DNA of 64,000 nt from NCBI GenBank assembly GCA_035560235.1, contig DATMAG010000071.1:21874-85873 (forward strand), in the 5' to 3' direction. Both the position numbers and the translations under genes were made by a program. Below are positions 18,526-26,860 of this stretch, piece after piece; position 1 is the first letter of the stretch; each line of letters starts with the position of its first letter. Below the pieces are notes generated by a model. The model searched no databases and was not told the DNA's origin. It was given only the letters and a program-made list of their open reading frames with translations. This stretch comes from DASRDU01 sp035560235 (GTDB lineage: Bacteria > Acidobacteriota > Blastocatellia > RBC074).

Positions 18526-18710
18526 CTGCGAGCCTCCTCTGACGGGATACTGCAATGATCAGCCTTCACCGGCAGGTTTGTCGCGGTCTGCCATTTTCTG
18601 CTGCTGCTGCTGTCTGAGCTGTGACTGGTCTGCGCAGTGATGAATGACAGCGGTCTGCCGCGTAAGCTAACACACTGCCGCTCAATGCCAAAGCATGGTG
18701 CCGACTTCCC

Positions 18711-18739
18711 TTCCGCCTCGCGCGGCTCTCGGCTACAAT
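18711..18739 (+). promoter_or_regulatory. Possible promoter for xylA
   Basis: TACAAT at 18734-18739 is a good -10. The hexamer 17 bp upstream (TTCCGC, 18711-18716) is only a weak -35. It lies in the 269-bp divergent gap between the MFS gene and xylA. Confidence 0.35.
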
Positions 18740-18794
18740 CGCGCCAGTTGGCACGACCATTCGGAATCATCAATCAACATCAATGGAGGCAGCA

Positions 18795-19958
18795 ATGAAC
18801 AATCTTCAGCCCAAACGGGAGCACAAATTCACCTTCGGCCTGTGGACGGTCGGCAATCCGGGCCGCGATCCGTTCGGCGAACCGACGCGCGCGGCAATTT
18901 CACCGGTCACCATCGTCAAACGCCTGTCTGAACTCGGCGCTTACGGCGTCAACTTTCACGACAACGATTTAGTTCCGATTGACGCGACACCGGCAGAACG
19001 TGATCGCATCGTGCGCGATTTCAAGGCCGCGCTCAGCGATTACGGCATGTGCGTGCCGATGGCGACGACCAATCTCTTCAGCGATCCGGTTTTCAAGGAT
19101 GGCGCGTTCACTTCAAACGATCCGCGCGTGCGTTTGTACGCCGTGCAGAAAACGATGCGCGCCATGGATCTCGGCGCAGAGTGCGGCGCAAAGATTTATG
19201 TCTTCTGGGGCGGGCGCGAAGGCGCAGAGGTTGACGCCGCCAAGGACGCACGCGAGGCCGTCAAATGGTTCCGCGAGGCGCTGAACTTTTTGTGCGAATA
19301 CAACATCGCGCAGGGTTACGGCTACAAATTCGCGCTCGAAGCCAAACCGAACGAACCACGCGGCGATATTTACTTCCCTTCGACCGGAGCCTGTCTCGGC
19401 TTCATCAACACGCTCGATCATCCTGAGATGGTCGGCGTCAATCCCGAAGTCGGTCACGAACAGATGGCGGGCCTGAATTTCTATCACGTCGTCGCGCAGG
19501 CCATCGAAGCGGGCAAGCTCTTTCACATTGATCTGAACGATCAGAAAGGCCCGCGCTTCGATCAGGATCTGCGCTTCGGTTCAGAAGGCATCAAGAATCT
19601 CTTCTTCCTGGTGAAGCTGCTTGAAGAAGCCTATGACGGCCCGCGCCATTTCGACGCGCACGCCTACCGCAGCGAAGACGAGGAAGGCGTCTGGGACTTT
19701 GCCGCCGGTTGCATGCGCACTTACCTGATCTTCAGGGAAAAGGCGCGGCAGTTTGCCGAAGACAAGGAGATTCAGGCGCTGCTCGCTGAAATCAAAGCCA
19801 CCGATCCGGCGTTCGAACCCGTGCCGCTCAAGTTCACAAAGGAGAACGCCGAGAAGATCAAAAACCTGCCGCTTGATCGCATCGAACTGGCAAAGAAACG
19901 CCTGCCTTACGAACGGCTGGATCAGCTCGTGGTTGATCTGCTGCTGGGTGTAAGATAA
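18795..19958 (+). CDS. xylA: Xylose isomerase
   Basis: 387 residues, the length of class I (actinobacterial-type) xylose isomerases. It converts D-xylose to D-xylulose in the cytoplasm using two divalent metals. Diagnostic motifs are present: the catalytic histidine in VNFHDNDL, the YVFWGGREG strand, LEAKPNEPRGD with metal-binding Glu and Lys, the NPEVGHEQ metal-ligand region and HIDLNDQKG. ATG 18795 has GGAGG at 18785-18789; the ORF could begin at 18783 but without such a site. No xylulokinase is next to it. Confidence 0.93.
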   Translation: MNNLQPKREHKFTFGLWTVGNPGRDPFGEPTRAAISPVTIVKRLSELGAYGVNFHDNDLVPIDATPAERDRIVRDFKAALSDYGMCVPMATTNLFSDPVFKDGAFTSNDPRVRLYAVQKTMRAMDLGAECGAKIYVFWGGREGAEVDAAKDAREAVKWFREALNFLCEYNIAQGYGYKFALEAKPNEPRGDIYFPSTGACLGFINTLDHPEMVGVNPEVGHEQMAGLNFYHVVAQAIEAGKLFHIDLNDQKGPRFDQDLRFGSEGIKNLFFLVKLLEEAYDGPRHFDAHAYRSEDEEGVWDFAAGCMRTYLIFREKARQFAEDKEIQALLAEIKATDPAFEPVPLKFTKENAEKIKNLPLDRIELAKKRLPYERLDQLVVDLLLGVR

Positions 19959-19967
19959 ATCCGACCT

Positions 19968-19998
19968 GGTTGAGCAATGAGCAATCCATTGCTCAACC
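19968..19998. terminator. Hairpin after xylA
   Basis: A perfect 12-bp inverted repeat, GGTTGAGCAATG (19968-19979) and CATTGCTCAACC (19987-19998), with a 7-nt loop, starts 9 nt after the xylA stop. No T-run follows, so its efficiency as an intrinsic terminator is uncertain. Confidence 0.6.
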
Positions 19999-20023
19999 AG
20001 CTTCCCTGAAAGGCTGAAGCAGT

Positions 20024-20575
20024 ATGAGCGCGACACTGACTCTCATAACGGCGGATGAGCTGTTGCAGATGCCGGATGACGGGTTCCGCTATGAACTGGT
20101 CAAAGGAGAACTGCACCGTATGCCGCCAACAGGAGGAGAACACGGCAAAATCAGCCTGCGTCTTGGATCAATGATTGCCTGGCACGTCAGACAACATAAG
20201 CTCGGCGTGACATTCGCAGCAGAGACTGGTTTTCTGATCGCAACCGATCCTGATACGGTCAGAGCGCCTGATGCTTCCTTTATTCGCCAGGACAGAATTC
20301 CTGAAAGCGGCATTCCCAAAGGGTATATTCCCGGCGCTCCCGATCTGGCTGTTGAAGTCATCTCGCCCAATGACATCTATTCCGAAGTTGAAGCGAAGGT
20401 GCTGGAATGGCTCGATGCCGGAACGCGCATGGTGATTGTCGTCAATCCGCGCAAACACACGGTGACGGTTTATCGTTCGCAAACTGACATTACTATTCTC
20501 AGGGAAAACGATACCTTGTCCGGCGGCGACGTGCTGCCGGGCTTCTCCTGCAAAGTGGCAGAACTGTTTGTCTGA
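20024..20575 (+). CDS. Uma2-family (DUF820) endonuclease-like protein
   Basis: 183 residues with a PD-(D/E)XK-like core: the N-terminal YELVKGELHRMPPTG typical of Uma2 proteins, VRAPDASFI, then PDLAVEVISPND with the catalytic Asp/Glu, and a Lys in EVEAKVLEWLDAG. The family is greatly expanded in cyanobacteria, Chloroflexi and Acidobacteria; its role is unknown, with a transposon-linked or restriction function often suggested. A solo gene here. Confidence 0.88.
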   Translation: MSATLTLITADELLQMPDDGFRYELVKGELHRMPPTGGEHGKISLRLGSMIAWHVRQHKLGVTFAAETGFLIATDPDTVRAPDASFIRQDRIPESGIPKGYIPGAPDLAVEVISPNDIYSEVEAKVLEWLDAGTRMVIVVNPRKHTVTVYRSQTDITILRENDTLSGGDVLPGFSCKVAELFV

Positions 20576-20623
20576 GTCCTTTTGCTCCATCCATTCGCAA
20601 GCCTGCTAACCGACCATCCATTT

Positions 20624-21925
20624 ATGTCTGACACACAAGCTGCTCAGCCGCCTGTCACGAAAAAGGAGATCTTCGGCTGGTGTATGTACGATGTCGCGGA
20701 TTCCGCTTTCACGACGGTCATCGTCACCGCGCTCTATGCGCCATACTTCAGCAGGATTGTCGTCGGCAATTCAGCGCAGGCCGATTTTCTGTGGGGAACG
20801 GCGGCTTCAATTTCAGAAGTCATCGTCGCGCTGCTTGCCCCGATTCTCGGCGCGATTGCTGATTTTTCGGGCAGTCGCAAAAAGTTTCTGGGCGTCTGCG
20901 CGCTGACGATCATCTTCTTCACGGCTTCGCTCTGGTTTGTCGGGCCGGGAATGGTTTATCTGGGACTCGGCCTGTACATCATCGCCAACATCGGCTTTGC
21001 GGGCGGCGGCGTCTTCATTGACAGCTTTCTGCCAGGCATCTCTGATGACACGAATGTCGGAAAGATTTCCGGTCTGAAGTGGGCGATGGGTTATGCGAGC
21101 GGCCTCGTCTGCATGGTTTTGTGTTACCCGCTGGCCGGGAACATCGTTGACAATCCCACGCCGCAACAGCTTTCGCTGGCGCGTCTGATTCCGGTTGTGG
21201 TTGCGGCATATTACGCCGTCGCCGTGCTGCCGACTTTTCTGTTTCTGCGCGACCGCAGCACGCCGCAGAAATTGCCGCCCGGCGAAACCTATCTGACCAT
21301 CGGCTTTCATCAGCTCAAACGCACGCTCGGTCACATTCGCCGCTACAGCGAACTTTTCAAGCTGCTGATCGCCTTTCTGGTCTATAACGACGGCATCGTG
21401 ACGGTCATCTATTTCGCCGCGCTCTATGCCAGCACGACGATCAAAATGACGACCGGCGAAATTGCGGTGATGTTCATTCTCCTGAACGTTGTCGCCGCCG
21501 CCGGAGCGTTTACGTTCGGCTTCGTCGCTGATCGCATCGGCCAGAAGACCACGATCTATATTTCACTTTCGATCTGGATTCTCGCTGTCAGCATCGCTTA
21601 CCTGTCCAAAGACCGCACGACCTTTTACATCGCAGCCACGATGGTCGGCATCGGGATGGGTTCGTGCCAGTCAGTCACGCGCAGCCTGCTCGCGCTCTTC
21701 ACGCCAAAGAAGAATGCGGCTGAGTTCTTCGGCTTCCTGGGCATTGCGGGCAAGGCCCTGGCCTTTCTCGGCCCGCTCGTCTTCGGCACAGTTTCAAAAA
21801 GCACTGGCAGCCAGCGCCCGGCCATCCTGTCAATTGCGGCATTCTTTGTCGTCGGGATGATTCTGCTGTCGTTTGTGAATGAGAAGAAAGGCAAGGAAGC
21901 GGCGAAGATTCCGGTGGATGAGTGA
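20624..21925 (+). CDS. MFS transporter, UMF1/Atg22-like
   Basis: 433 residues with about twelve membrane helices. The opening KKEIFGWCMYDVADSAFTTVIVT is the signature of the UMF1 family (bacterial relatives of yeast vacuolar amino-acid effluxer Atg22). FVADRIGQKTT in the middle is the MFS loop. ATG 20624 was preferred to the TTG at 20582. It ends one base before the stop of the leftward DUF433 gene. Substrate unknown. Confidence 0.83.
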   Translation: MSDTQAAQPPVTKKEIFGWCMYDVADSAFTTVIVTALYAPYFSRIVVGNSAQADFLWGTAASISEVIVALLAPILGAIADFSGSRKKFLGVCALTIIFFTASLWFVGPGMVYLGLGLYIIANIGFAGGGVFIDSFLPGISDDTNVGKISGLKWAMGYASGLVCMVLCYPLAGNIVDNPTPQQLSLARLIPVVVAAYYAVAVLPTFLFLRDRSTPQKLPPGETYLTIGFHQLKRTLGHIRRYSELFKLLIAFLVYNDGIVTVIYFAALYASTTIKMTTGEIAVMFILLNVVAAAGAFTFGFVADRIGQKTTIYISLSIWILAVSIAYLSKDRTTFYIAATMVGIGMGSCQSVTRSLLALFTPKKNAAEFFGFLGIAGKALAFLGPLVFGTVSKSTGSQRPAILSIAAFFVVGMILLSFVNEKKGKEAAKIPVDE

Positions 21926-21926
21926 A

Positions 21927-22130
21927 TCAGGGCCGGGCAGCGTAACTCAGGCTGGCCAGAATATCTTCTCTGGTCAGATACGGAAAGTCATCAAGAATTT
22001 CCTCAACCGTCATTCCGGCAGCAAGGTACGACAGCACATCATAAACCGTGATGCGCATGCCGCGAATGCAGGGCTTGCCCGCGCGTTTGTCCGGCTCGAT
22101 AGTGATGATTTTTCTCCAGTCAGTATTCAT
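21927..22130 (-). CDS. DUF433 antitoxin-like protein (orphan)
   Basis: 67 residues covering the whole DUF433 domain: IITIEPDKRAGKPCIRGMRI, TVYDVLSYLAAGMTVEEIL and FPYLTREDILASLSYAA, a small winged-helix fold. DUF433 proteins usually precede a DUF5615 PIN-like toxin gene. Here its stop lies one base from the convergent MFS gene, so there is no room for a partner. Confidence 0.88.
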   Translation of the reverse strand: MNTDWRKIITIEPDKRAGKPCIRGMRITVYDVLSYLAAGMTVEEILDDFPYLTREDILASLSYAARP

Positions 22131-22227
22131 ACAACCGTTCCATTCTGTGAGCTGAAGAATGAATCAGCCTGTTCAACTTTGCAAGAAGAGGTTTGAAGAT
22201 TGACCAGGCAAATGAAGGAGGAAGACC

Positions 22228-22258
22228 TGCGGCGACAGCGAATGAAACTGTCGCCGCA
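22228..22258. terminator. GC-rich hairpin terminator
   Basis: TGCGGCGACAG (22228-22238) and CTGTCGCCGCA (22248-22258) form a perfect 11-bp stem with a 9-nt loop. It sits 15 nt beyond the end of the long leftward carotenoid/sigma-factor gene string and probably terminates it; a T-rich stretch lies on the plus-strand side. Confidence 0.65.
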
Positions 22259-22273
22259 TCTTTTCAGGCAGGC

Positions 22274-23095
22274 TCATTTCAGCTTTCGGACTGAAACAAC
22301 AACGATCATCGCTTCATCCGAAACGCCCAGGTTGGCTGTGCCGACAACCACCTTTTCATCTTCGCGCAGGCTCAGGTCGGTGTTCACTCCGCTGTCCTGA
22401 TACGAAACGTCTCCCTTGCCAAGCACCACCGGAGTCTTCACCCTGAAAGCAAAGTTTCTCAGCCTGAGCGTATCCTTTCCGGCTTCATCAGCGATGCGCA
22501 GAAGATCGGCCCGGTATTCGTAAAAACATTTTCCTGAATCAGCAGGCAGCGGAAACATCGGATCAGTGATTCCCCTGCCTGAAACTGAACCGCTCTCTTC
22601 CACGCGATTCACAAAGGTAGTGATATAACGATAGCCCTTGTAGCGCAGCGTTTCCTGCAACTGAGTCATCACCGGTTCGAGGCCCGCAGGCAGTGTCGTT
22701 TTTTCAGTGGCGTTGCGTGAAGTGGCGACCAGATAAATCTGCACTTCGTAACTGCGCTTCAGCGGCGGCGGCGGCGCAGGCACATCCAGCCGTTTGAGAG
22801 CTTCTTCAATGGTCGCAATGTTCTCAGGGTAATCACGCACGGTCAGGGTTTTGAACTCATCACTTGAACTGATGCCTGTTTCTGGTGCTCCGCTCAGCAA
22901 CCCTCTCAGCACCTGCCCGACTTCTCTCGGATCACGATGCTTCACTTCCAGCATCTTCGTCTTCAACCCTTCTGCGGGCATTACCTGAGCAGTCTGCGCT
23001 GGTTTCTTCTGTTCGTTGTTTGATTGCGCCACTGCTGACAGGTGCAGCACCAGCAGCGCAGGAATGAGCAGCCATAAAATTGCTTTCAGTTTCAT
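22274..23095 (-). CDS. Exported protein with secretin N-domain-like module
   Basis: 273 residues with a signal peptide (LLIPALLVLHLSAVAQ). Residues ~45-110 (LEVKHRDPREVGQVLRGLL then YPENIATIEEALKRLDVP) match the NolW/secretin short N-domain found in type II secretion and pilus secretins, but the secretin pore domain is absent. The remainder is beta-rich and unrecognised. It is the last gene of a run with an ECF sigma factor and a zinc-finger anti-sigma factor, so it may be part of that signalling unit. Confidence 0.65.
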   Translation of the reverse strand: MKLKAILWLLIPALLVLHLSAVAQSNNEQKKPAQTAQVMPAEGLKTKMLEVKHRDPREVGQVLRGLLSGAPETGISSSDEFKTLTVRDYPENIATIEEALKRLDVPAPPPPLKRSYEVQIYLVATSRNATEKTTLPAGLEPVMTQLQETLRYKGYRYITTFVNRVEESGSVSGRGITDPMFPLPADSGKCFYEYRADLLRIADEAGKDTLRLRNFAFRVKTPVVLGKGDVSYQDSGVNTDLSLREDEKVVVGTANLGVSDEAMIVVVSVRKLK

Positions 23096-23115
23096 TGTTC
23101 ATCACCTCAGTATTT

Positions 23116-23829
23116 TTATTCGGATGCAGTGCGACGCGGTTCCTTATTCACCAACCAGATGATGCGAATGTTCGGATCGCGCGTCTGAATTTCCATTCTG
23201 ATTCTCTGCTCGTCATTTGCCGGAGCAGGTGCGGCTTCGGCGGCTGGATTCATCGGCCCTGGTTCGGGAACCGTTTCAGTTTCAGGCAGCTTCGCCACAG
23301 CAGCCATCTGATTTCGGGCTTCAAACTCAGGCGCTTTCACAAACCTGGCGCGAGCGGCTGATCGGTGATGCCGCAGCTTATCAAACCTCGCCTGCTGTGT
23401 TCCGGTGTCGTGCGCCGTCACCGGCTGCACATCCGGCACAGGCTCGTTCGGATGCTGAATATTGCTGACCGGCTGCGGGTCCGGCCTCGACAGATAAAAG
23501 ACTGCCGACACAAAGAGCAGGGCCAGCGCGGCAGCGAGCGCGGCGAATTGCCAGTTGAGCGGCCTGAAAAGACGGCTCCAGAAATTCGGGCCAGCCGGAC
23601 GGACGGAAATTTGATTCATCACCGAGCGGCGCAGGTCGGCGCGGATCGCTTCTGAAAATTCAGTTTGACTCAGCAGGCACACTGCCGCCTGGCTCACCTG
23701 CAATTCAGCCGCAAATTCACGGCACGCCGGGCACGCTGACAGGTGCGCTTCAACCTTTGTTGTTTCCTGCGGCGGCAGATCGCCTTCGGCCTGGAGCGCA
23801 ATCAGCAATTCAAATTTTTCGCACTTCAT
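23116..23829 (-). CDS. Membrane-anchored zinc-finger anti-sigma factor
   Basis: 237 residues. The N-terminus carries the anti-sigma zinc-binding motif HLSACPACREF (H-x3-C-x2-C), then a single membrane segment (FAALAAALALLFVSAVFYL, about residues 95-113) and a periplasmic Pro/Ala/Glu-rich tail. It presumably binds and inhibits the sigma factor encoded 10 nt upstream. The ORF is open to 23976, but ATG 23829 is where zf-HC2 domains begin. Confidence 0.85.
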   Translation of the reverse strand: MKCEKFELLIALQAEGDLPPQETTKVEAHLSACPACREFAAELQVSQAAVCLLSQTEFSEAIRADLRRSVMNQISVRPAGPNFWSRLFRPLNWQFAALAAALALLFVSAVFYLSRPDPQPVSNIQHPNEPVPDVQPVTAHDTGTQQARFDKLRHHRSAARARFVKAPEFEARNQMAAVAKLPETETVPEPGPMNPAAEAAPAPANDEQRIRMEIQTRDPNIRIIWLVNKEPRRTASE

Positions 23830-23839
23830 CACGGCTTCC

Positions 23840-24520
23840 TCACACTTTTCCGCGCAGCACCCGGTCGCGGTACTTTTTGATTTTGACTCGCGCCATGCTG
23901 ATCTGGCTGCGCACGGTGGATTCGCTGGATTCAAGGATGCGCGCCACTTCACTGGTTTCAAGCCCCTCGATGTCACGCAGCACGATGGCGGCGCGTTCCT
24001 TTTCCGGCAGCGTGGCCAGCGCGGCAGCGACGATCTGCCGTTCCTGCGCGGCGCGAATTTCGCTTTCGATATCGTGATGGCTGGCCAGATGATCGAGCGC
24101 GCCCTGCGCCTGCTGCTGTTCGAATGAAACAGTTGTTCCCGCCCGGCGATTGCGCCCGAGATCGCGGCAGACGTTAACAGTCACGCGATACAGCCAGGGC
24201 GCAAGTTCCCGCGCCTCATCAAAACGGTGCAGGTATTTGTGCAGCCGCAGAAAGACTTCCTGCGCTGCATCGCGAGCGTCGTCAGTATTGCCCAGCATCC
24301 GGTGAGCGGTGCCGAGCACCTGCCGCTCGAAGCGCACGATGATCTCTTCAAACGCTTCGGCCTCGCCGCTGCGGGCGCGGCTGACAAGCGCTGACAACAG
24401 CAGTGAGGAAGCGGCGGGCGATTCATCATCGCGCCGTTCGGCCATCGCGGAGATGGCGGCTATGTTGATCGTTAATTCGTTTTGCATCGGCTGCCCGGGT
24501 TCCCGGTCTGTGTCCGTCAC
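23840..24520 (-). CDS. ECF RNA polymerase sigma factor
   Basis: 226 residues. Region 2 is clear (EAFEEIIVRFERQVLGTAHRMLGNTDDARDAAQ region, with FLRLHKYLHRFDE for promoter melting), followed by a Gln-rich linker and region 4 (LPEKERAAIVLRDIEGL and SESTVRSQISMARVKIKKY, the helix-turn-helix). The start may also be the internal ATG at 24487. It lies directly downstream of the carotenoid genes and upstream of its anti-sigma gene. It may control the carotenoid/photolyase genes, as such pairs do elsewhere, but that is inference. Confidence 0.9.
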   Translation of the reverse strand: MTDTDREPGQPMQNELTINIAAISAMAERRDDESPAASSLLLSALVSRARSGEAEAFEEIIVRFERQVLGTAHRMLGNTDDARDAAQEVFLRLHKYLHRFDEARELAPWLYRVTVNVCRDLGRNRRAGTTVSFEQQQAQGALDHLASHHDIESEIRAAQERQIVAAALATLPEKERAAIVLRDIEGLETSEVARILESSESTVRSQISMARVKIKKYRDRVLRGKV

Positions 24521-24563
24521 TTACTTATACTGCCGGGCAGGACAAATCATTGAGTTAATTTTT

Positions 24564-25322
24564 TCAGGAGAGAATCTTGCAGGATTCGAGCCGCTGGCTA
24601 TGTCGCTCATCGGTCAGCAGAACCGGCAGAAAATGTACGGCGCACAGCCCAAGCCCGATGCCGCCCGTCAGCACAAGGCCGTGCGCAAACGAGATTGCCG
24701 TGAAGAAAATAACGATGCTCAGCCCGACATATTTCGCCGCCTGATTCGGCTGCCAGTCTTTCCGCACGATGGCAAAAATGATGAGACTGACGATAAACCA
24801 TCCGGCAAAGTTGTGCGCCGGAATGCCGTAATAGACGCCTGACTGCTGCCATCGCCAGTACCCGAGCTGACCTGCCGCCAGCGGATCAATCACCAGATCA
24901 ATCGCCGTCATCCACGCCGCAGAGAGTGTGACCTCAAGCCATCGCGGCAGCCCCGCGCCCTGCACCATCTGTCTGATGTAAGCGATCAGCACAAACCACG
25001 CGCAGGCCATCACAAGCGGCACGCCCAGCAACTGCGGCTGCAGCACCTCAGTGTAACGATAAGGACTGAACAGAAAGCCGAACTGCACCCCCACCGCTTC
25101 AGCCGCCAGCCCGACCAGCCCGGTCACCATCAGCTTCCACCAGTCGCGCCGGTCAGTGCTGAAGAAAACGATCAGCCCGGCCAGCAGCAGAAATAACGCC
25201 GAAGCCCACGCAGCCTCGGTCGGGGGCTTTCCATTCAGCAGATGCGATCCGATCCCGCCCGCCCACATCAGCAGGTAAGCTGTCACCAGAATGTAAAATG
25301 CCTTCTGCATAAGACTGATCAT
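24564..25322 (-). CDS. cruF: Carotenoid biosynthesis protein, CruF-like hydratase
   Basis: 252 residues with about six to seven membrane helices. The segment AEAVGVQFGFLFSPYRY plus LLGVPLVMACAWFVL, and NFAGWFIVS later, are hallmarks of DUF422/CruF-type proteins, which hydrate the psi end of carotenes at the 1',2' double bond (also bisanhydrobacterioruberin hydratases). It acts in the membrane. It follows a second CrtI-type desaturase and a CruG-like glycosyltransferase, the expected partners for making a hydroxylated, glycosylated carotenoid. Confidence 0.82.
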   Translation of the reverse strand: MISLMQKAFYILVTAYLLMWAGGIGSHLLNGKPPTEAAWASALFLLLAGLIVFFSTDRRDWWKLMVTGLVGLAAEAVGVQFGFLFSPYRYTEVLQPQLLGVPLVMACAWFVLIAYIRQMVQGAGLPRWLEVTLSAAWMTAIDLVIDPLAAGQLGYWRWQQSGVYYGIPAHNFAGWFIVSLIIFAIVRKDWQPNQAAKYVGLSIVIFFTAISFAHGLVLTGGIGLGLCAVHFLPVLLTDERHSQRLESCKILS

Positions 25323-25378
25323 TCACCATTGACCATTTTCGTCCTGAGGCGGAGACAGCAGACTCACTGCAAATATTT

Positions 25379-26860
25379 TTATCCGGGTTCGTGCCGGGCG
25401 ATCAGTTCAGTGACGATCTGCGCTGACCGCAGAACTATTGGCGTGCCGCCGCCCGGATGCGTGCTGCCGCCGACATAATAAAGCCCCTGATATTTTCTGT
25501 CCCTGTTCGGCGGACGCAGAAACGCTCTGCGCCAGCCGTGCGAATGCGTTCCATAAATCGCGCCGCCGGGCATCAGGTAACGGCTGCCGATGCGGCGCGG
25601 AGTCCAGACATCAGCCACCACAATCTCATTTTCAAAATCGGGAAATCCGCCGCGCCGCAATCTGTTCATCACGCGGCGGCGGGCGACGGCAATGTCATCC
25701 TCGTTCCATTCGTCAGCACTGCTGGCCGGAGCGTTCGCCATCACAAACAGCACTTCGCCCGCGCCAGGAACTACGGAGCGGTCGCTGCGCCCCGGCGCGT
25801 TGACGTACACGGTCGGGTCGTCAGGAAAACGCCGCTCAGCAAAAAGCTGCGCGAACTCTCGCGGGTAATCGGCTGAGAAGAAGACCTGATGATGATGAAT
25901 CTCAGGCATCGTGCGCCGCACGCCGAAGAGAAAGACCAGCCCCGACAGCGAACGGTCTTCAGGTCTGAGCGGCTGAGGCCGATGACCATTGCCGTTCAGC
26001 ATTCCCGGCACGGTTGACGCGTCGCCGTTCATCACCACCACGTCAGCCGGTAATTTTGCGCCATCAGACAACCGCACGCCGCTGACTCTGCCCGCGCTGG
26101 CTTCGATGCGCGTGACTTCGGCTTTTGCGAGCAGCGTGATTTTCAGTCGCGTTGCCAGCGCAATCAGAGTTTCGACGAGCCGGTACAAGCCGCCTTTGAT
26201 GTACCAGCCGCCGAAGGCGTATTCGATAAACGGAATCAGCGCGAGTGTCGCAGGTGAACGGTACGGCGATGAACCGACATAGGTCGGGTAGCGATCAAAA
26301 AGCTGTTGCAGGTGCGGGCTGCGAAAGTGCGCGGCCACTGTCCGGTGATAATTGCCCCACGCGTGCCGCAGCGGCAACTGCCTGAGCGCGGGCAGTTCGC
26401 TCAGGCGCGGTCGCTCGAACGGAGCGCGGCGCAAAAAAGTGTCCTTTGAAACTTCATACAGCCGCGAGCCAAGCTCCATGAATTTCAGAAATCCGTCCAC
26501 ATCGCGCCGGTCAAGCTGTCTGATTGTTTCCAGCCAGTCAGGCAGTGAGGTCGAATGAATAAAGCGCGTGCCGTCATCGTATGAATAAGCCGCGATGGGA
26601 CGCAGTTGCTCCAGTTGCAGATGATCTTCGATTCGCTCACCCACCGCTTCAAACAACTCGGCAAAGATCCAGGGCATTGTGATAAGCGAAGGCCCGGTGT
26701 CAAAGCGAAAGCCCGCCGCGCTCCACATATTCATCTTGCCGCCGAACGTACTGCCCGCTTCGCAGATGGTCACCTTCCAGCCCTGCGCCGCCAGCCGCAG
26801 CCCTGTCGCCAGGCCGCCCAGACCGCCACCAATAATGACTGCTCTTTTCTGCTTCATCAT
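25379..26860 (-). CDS. CrtI-type carotenoid desaturase (second copy)
   Basis: 493 residues. The N-terminus AVIIGGGLGGLATGLRLAAQG is the FAD dinucleotide fold; FGGKMNMW and FRFDTGPSLITMPW are typical CrtI-family motifs, and the C-terminus YYVGGSTHPGGGTPIVL is the family's closing motif. Its differences from the CrtI at 29796-31379 and its position beside cruF suggest a CrtD-like 3',4'-desaturase or similar late step. The ATG at 26860 overlaps the TAA of the upstream glycosyltransferase gene by one base; the ORF extends to 26932. Confidence 0.85.
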   Translation of the reverse strand: MMKQKRAVIIGGGLGGLATGLRLAAQGWKVTICEAGSTFGGKMNMWSAAGFRFDTGPSLITMPWIFAELFEAVGERIEDHLQLEQLRPIAAYSYDDGTRFIHSTSLPDWLETIRQLDRRDVDGFLKFMELGSRLYEVSKDTFLRRAPFERPRLSELPALRQLPLRHAWGNYHRTVAAHFRSPHLQQLFDRYPTYVGSSPYRSPATLALIPFIEYAFGGWYIKGGLYRLVETLIALATRLKITLLAKAEVTRIEASAGRVSGVRLSDGAKLPADVVVMNGDASTVPGMLNGNGHRPQPLRPEDRSLSGLVFLFGVRRTMPEIHHHQVFFSADYPREFAQLFAERRFPDDPTVYVNAPGRSDRSVVPGAGEVLFVMANAPASSADEWNEDDIAVARRRVMNRLRRGGFPDFENEIVVADVWTPRRIGSRYLMPGGAIYGTHSHGWRRAFLRPPNRDRKYQGLYYVGGSTHPGGGTPIVLRSAQIVTELIARHEPG

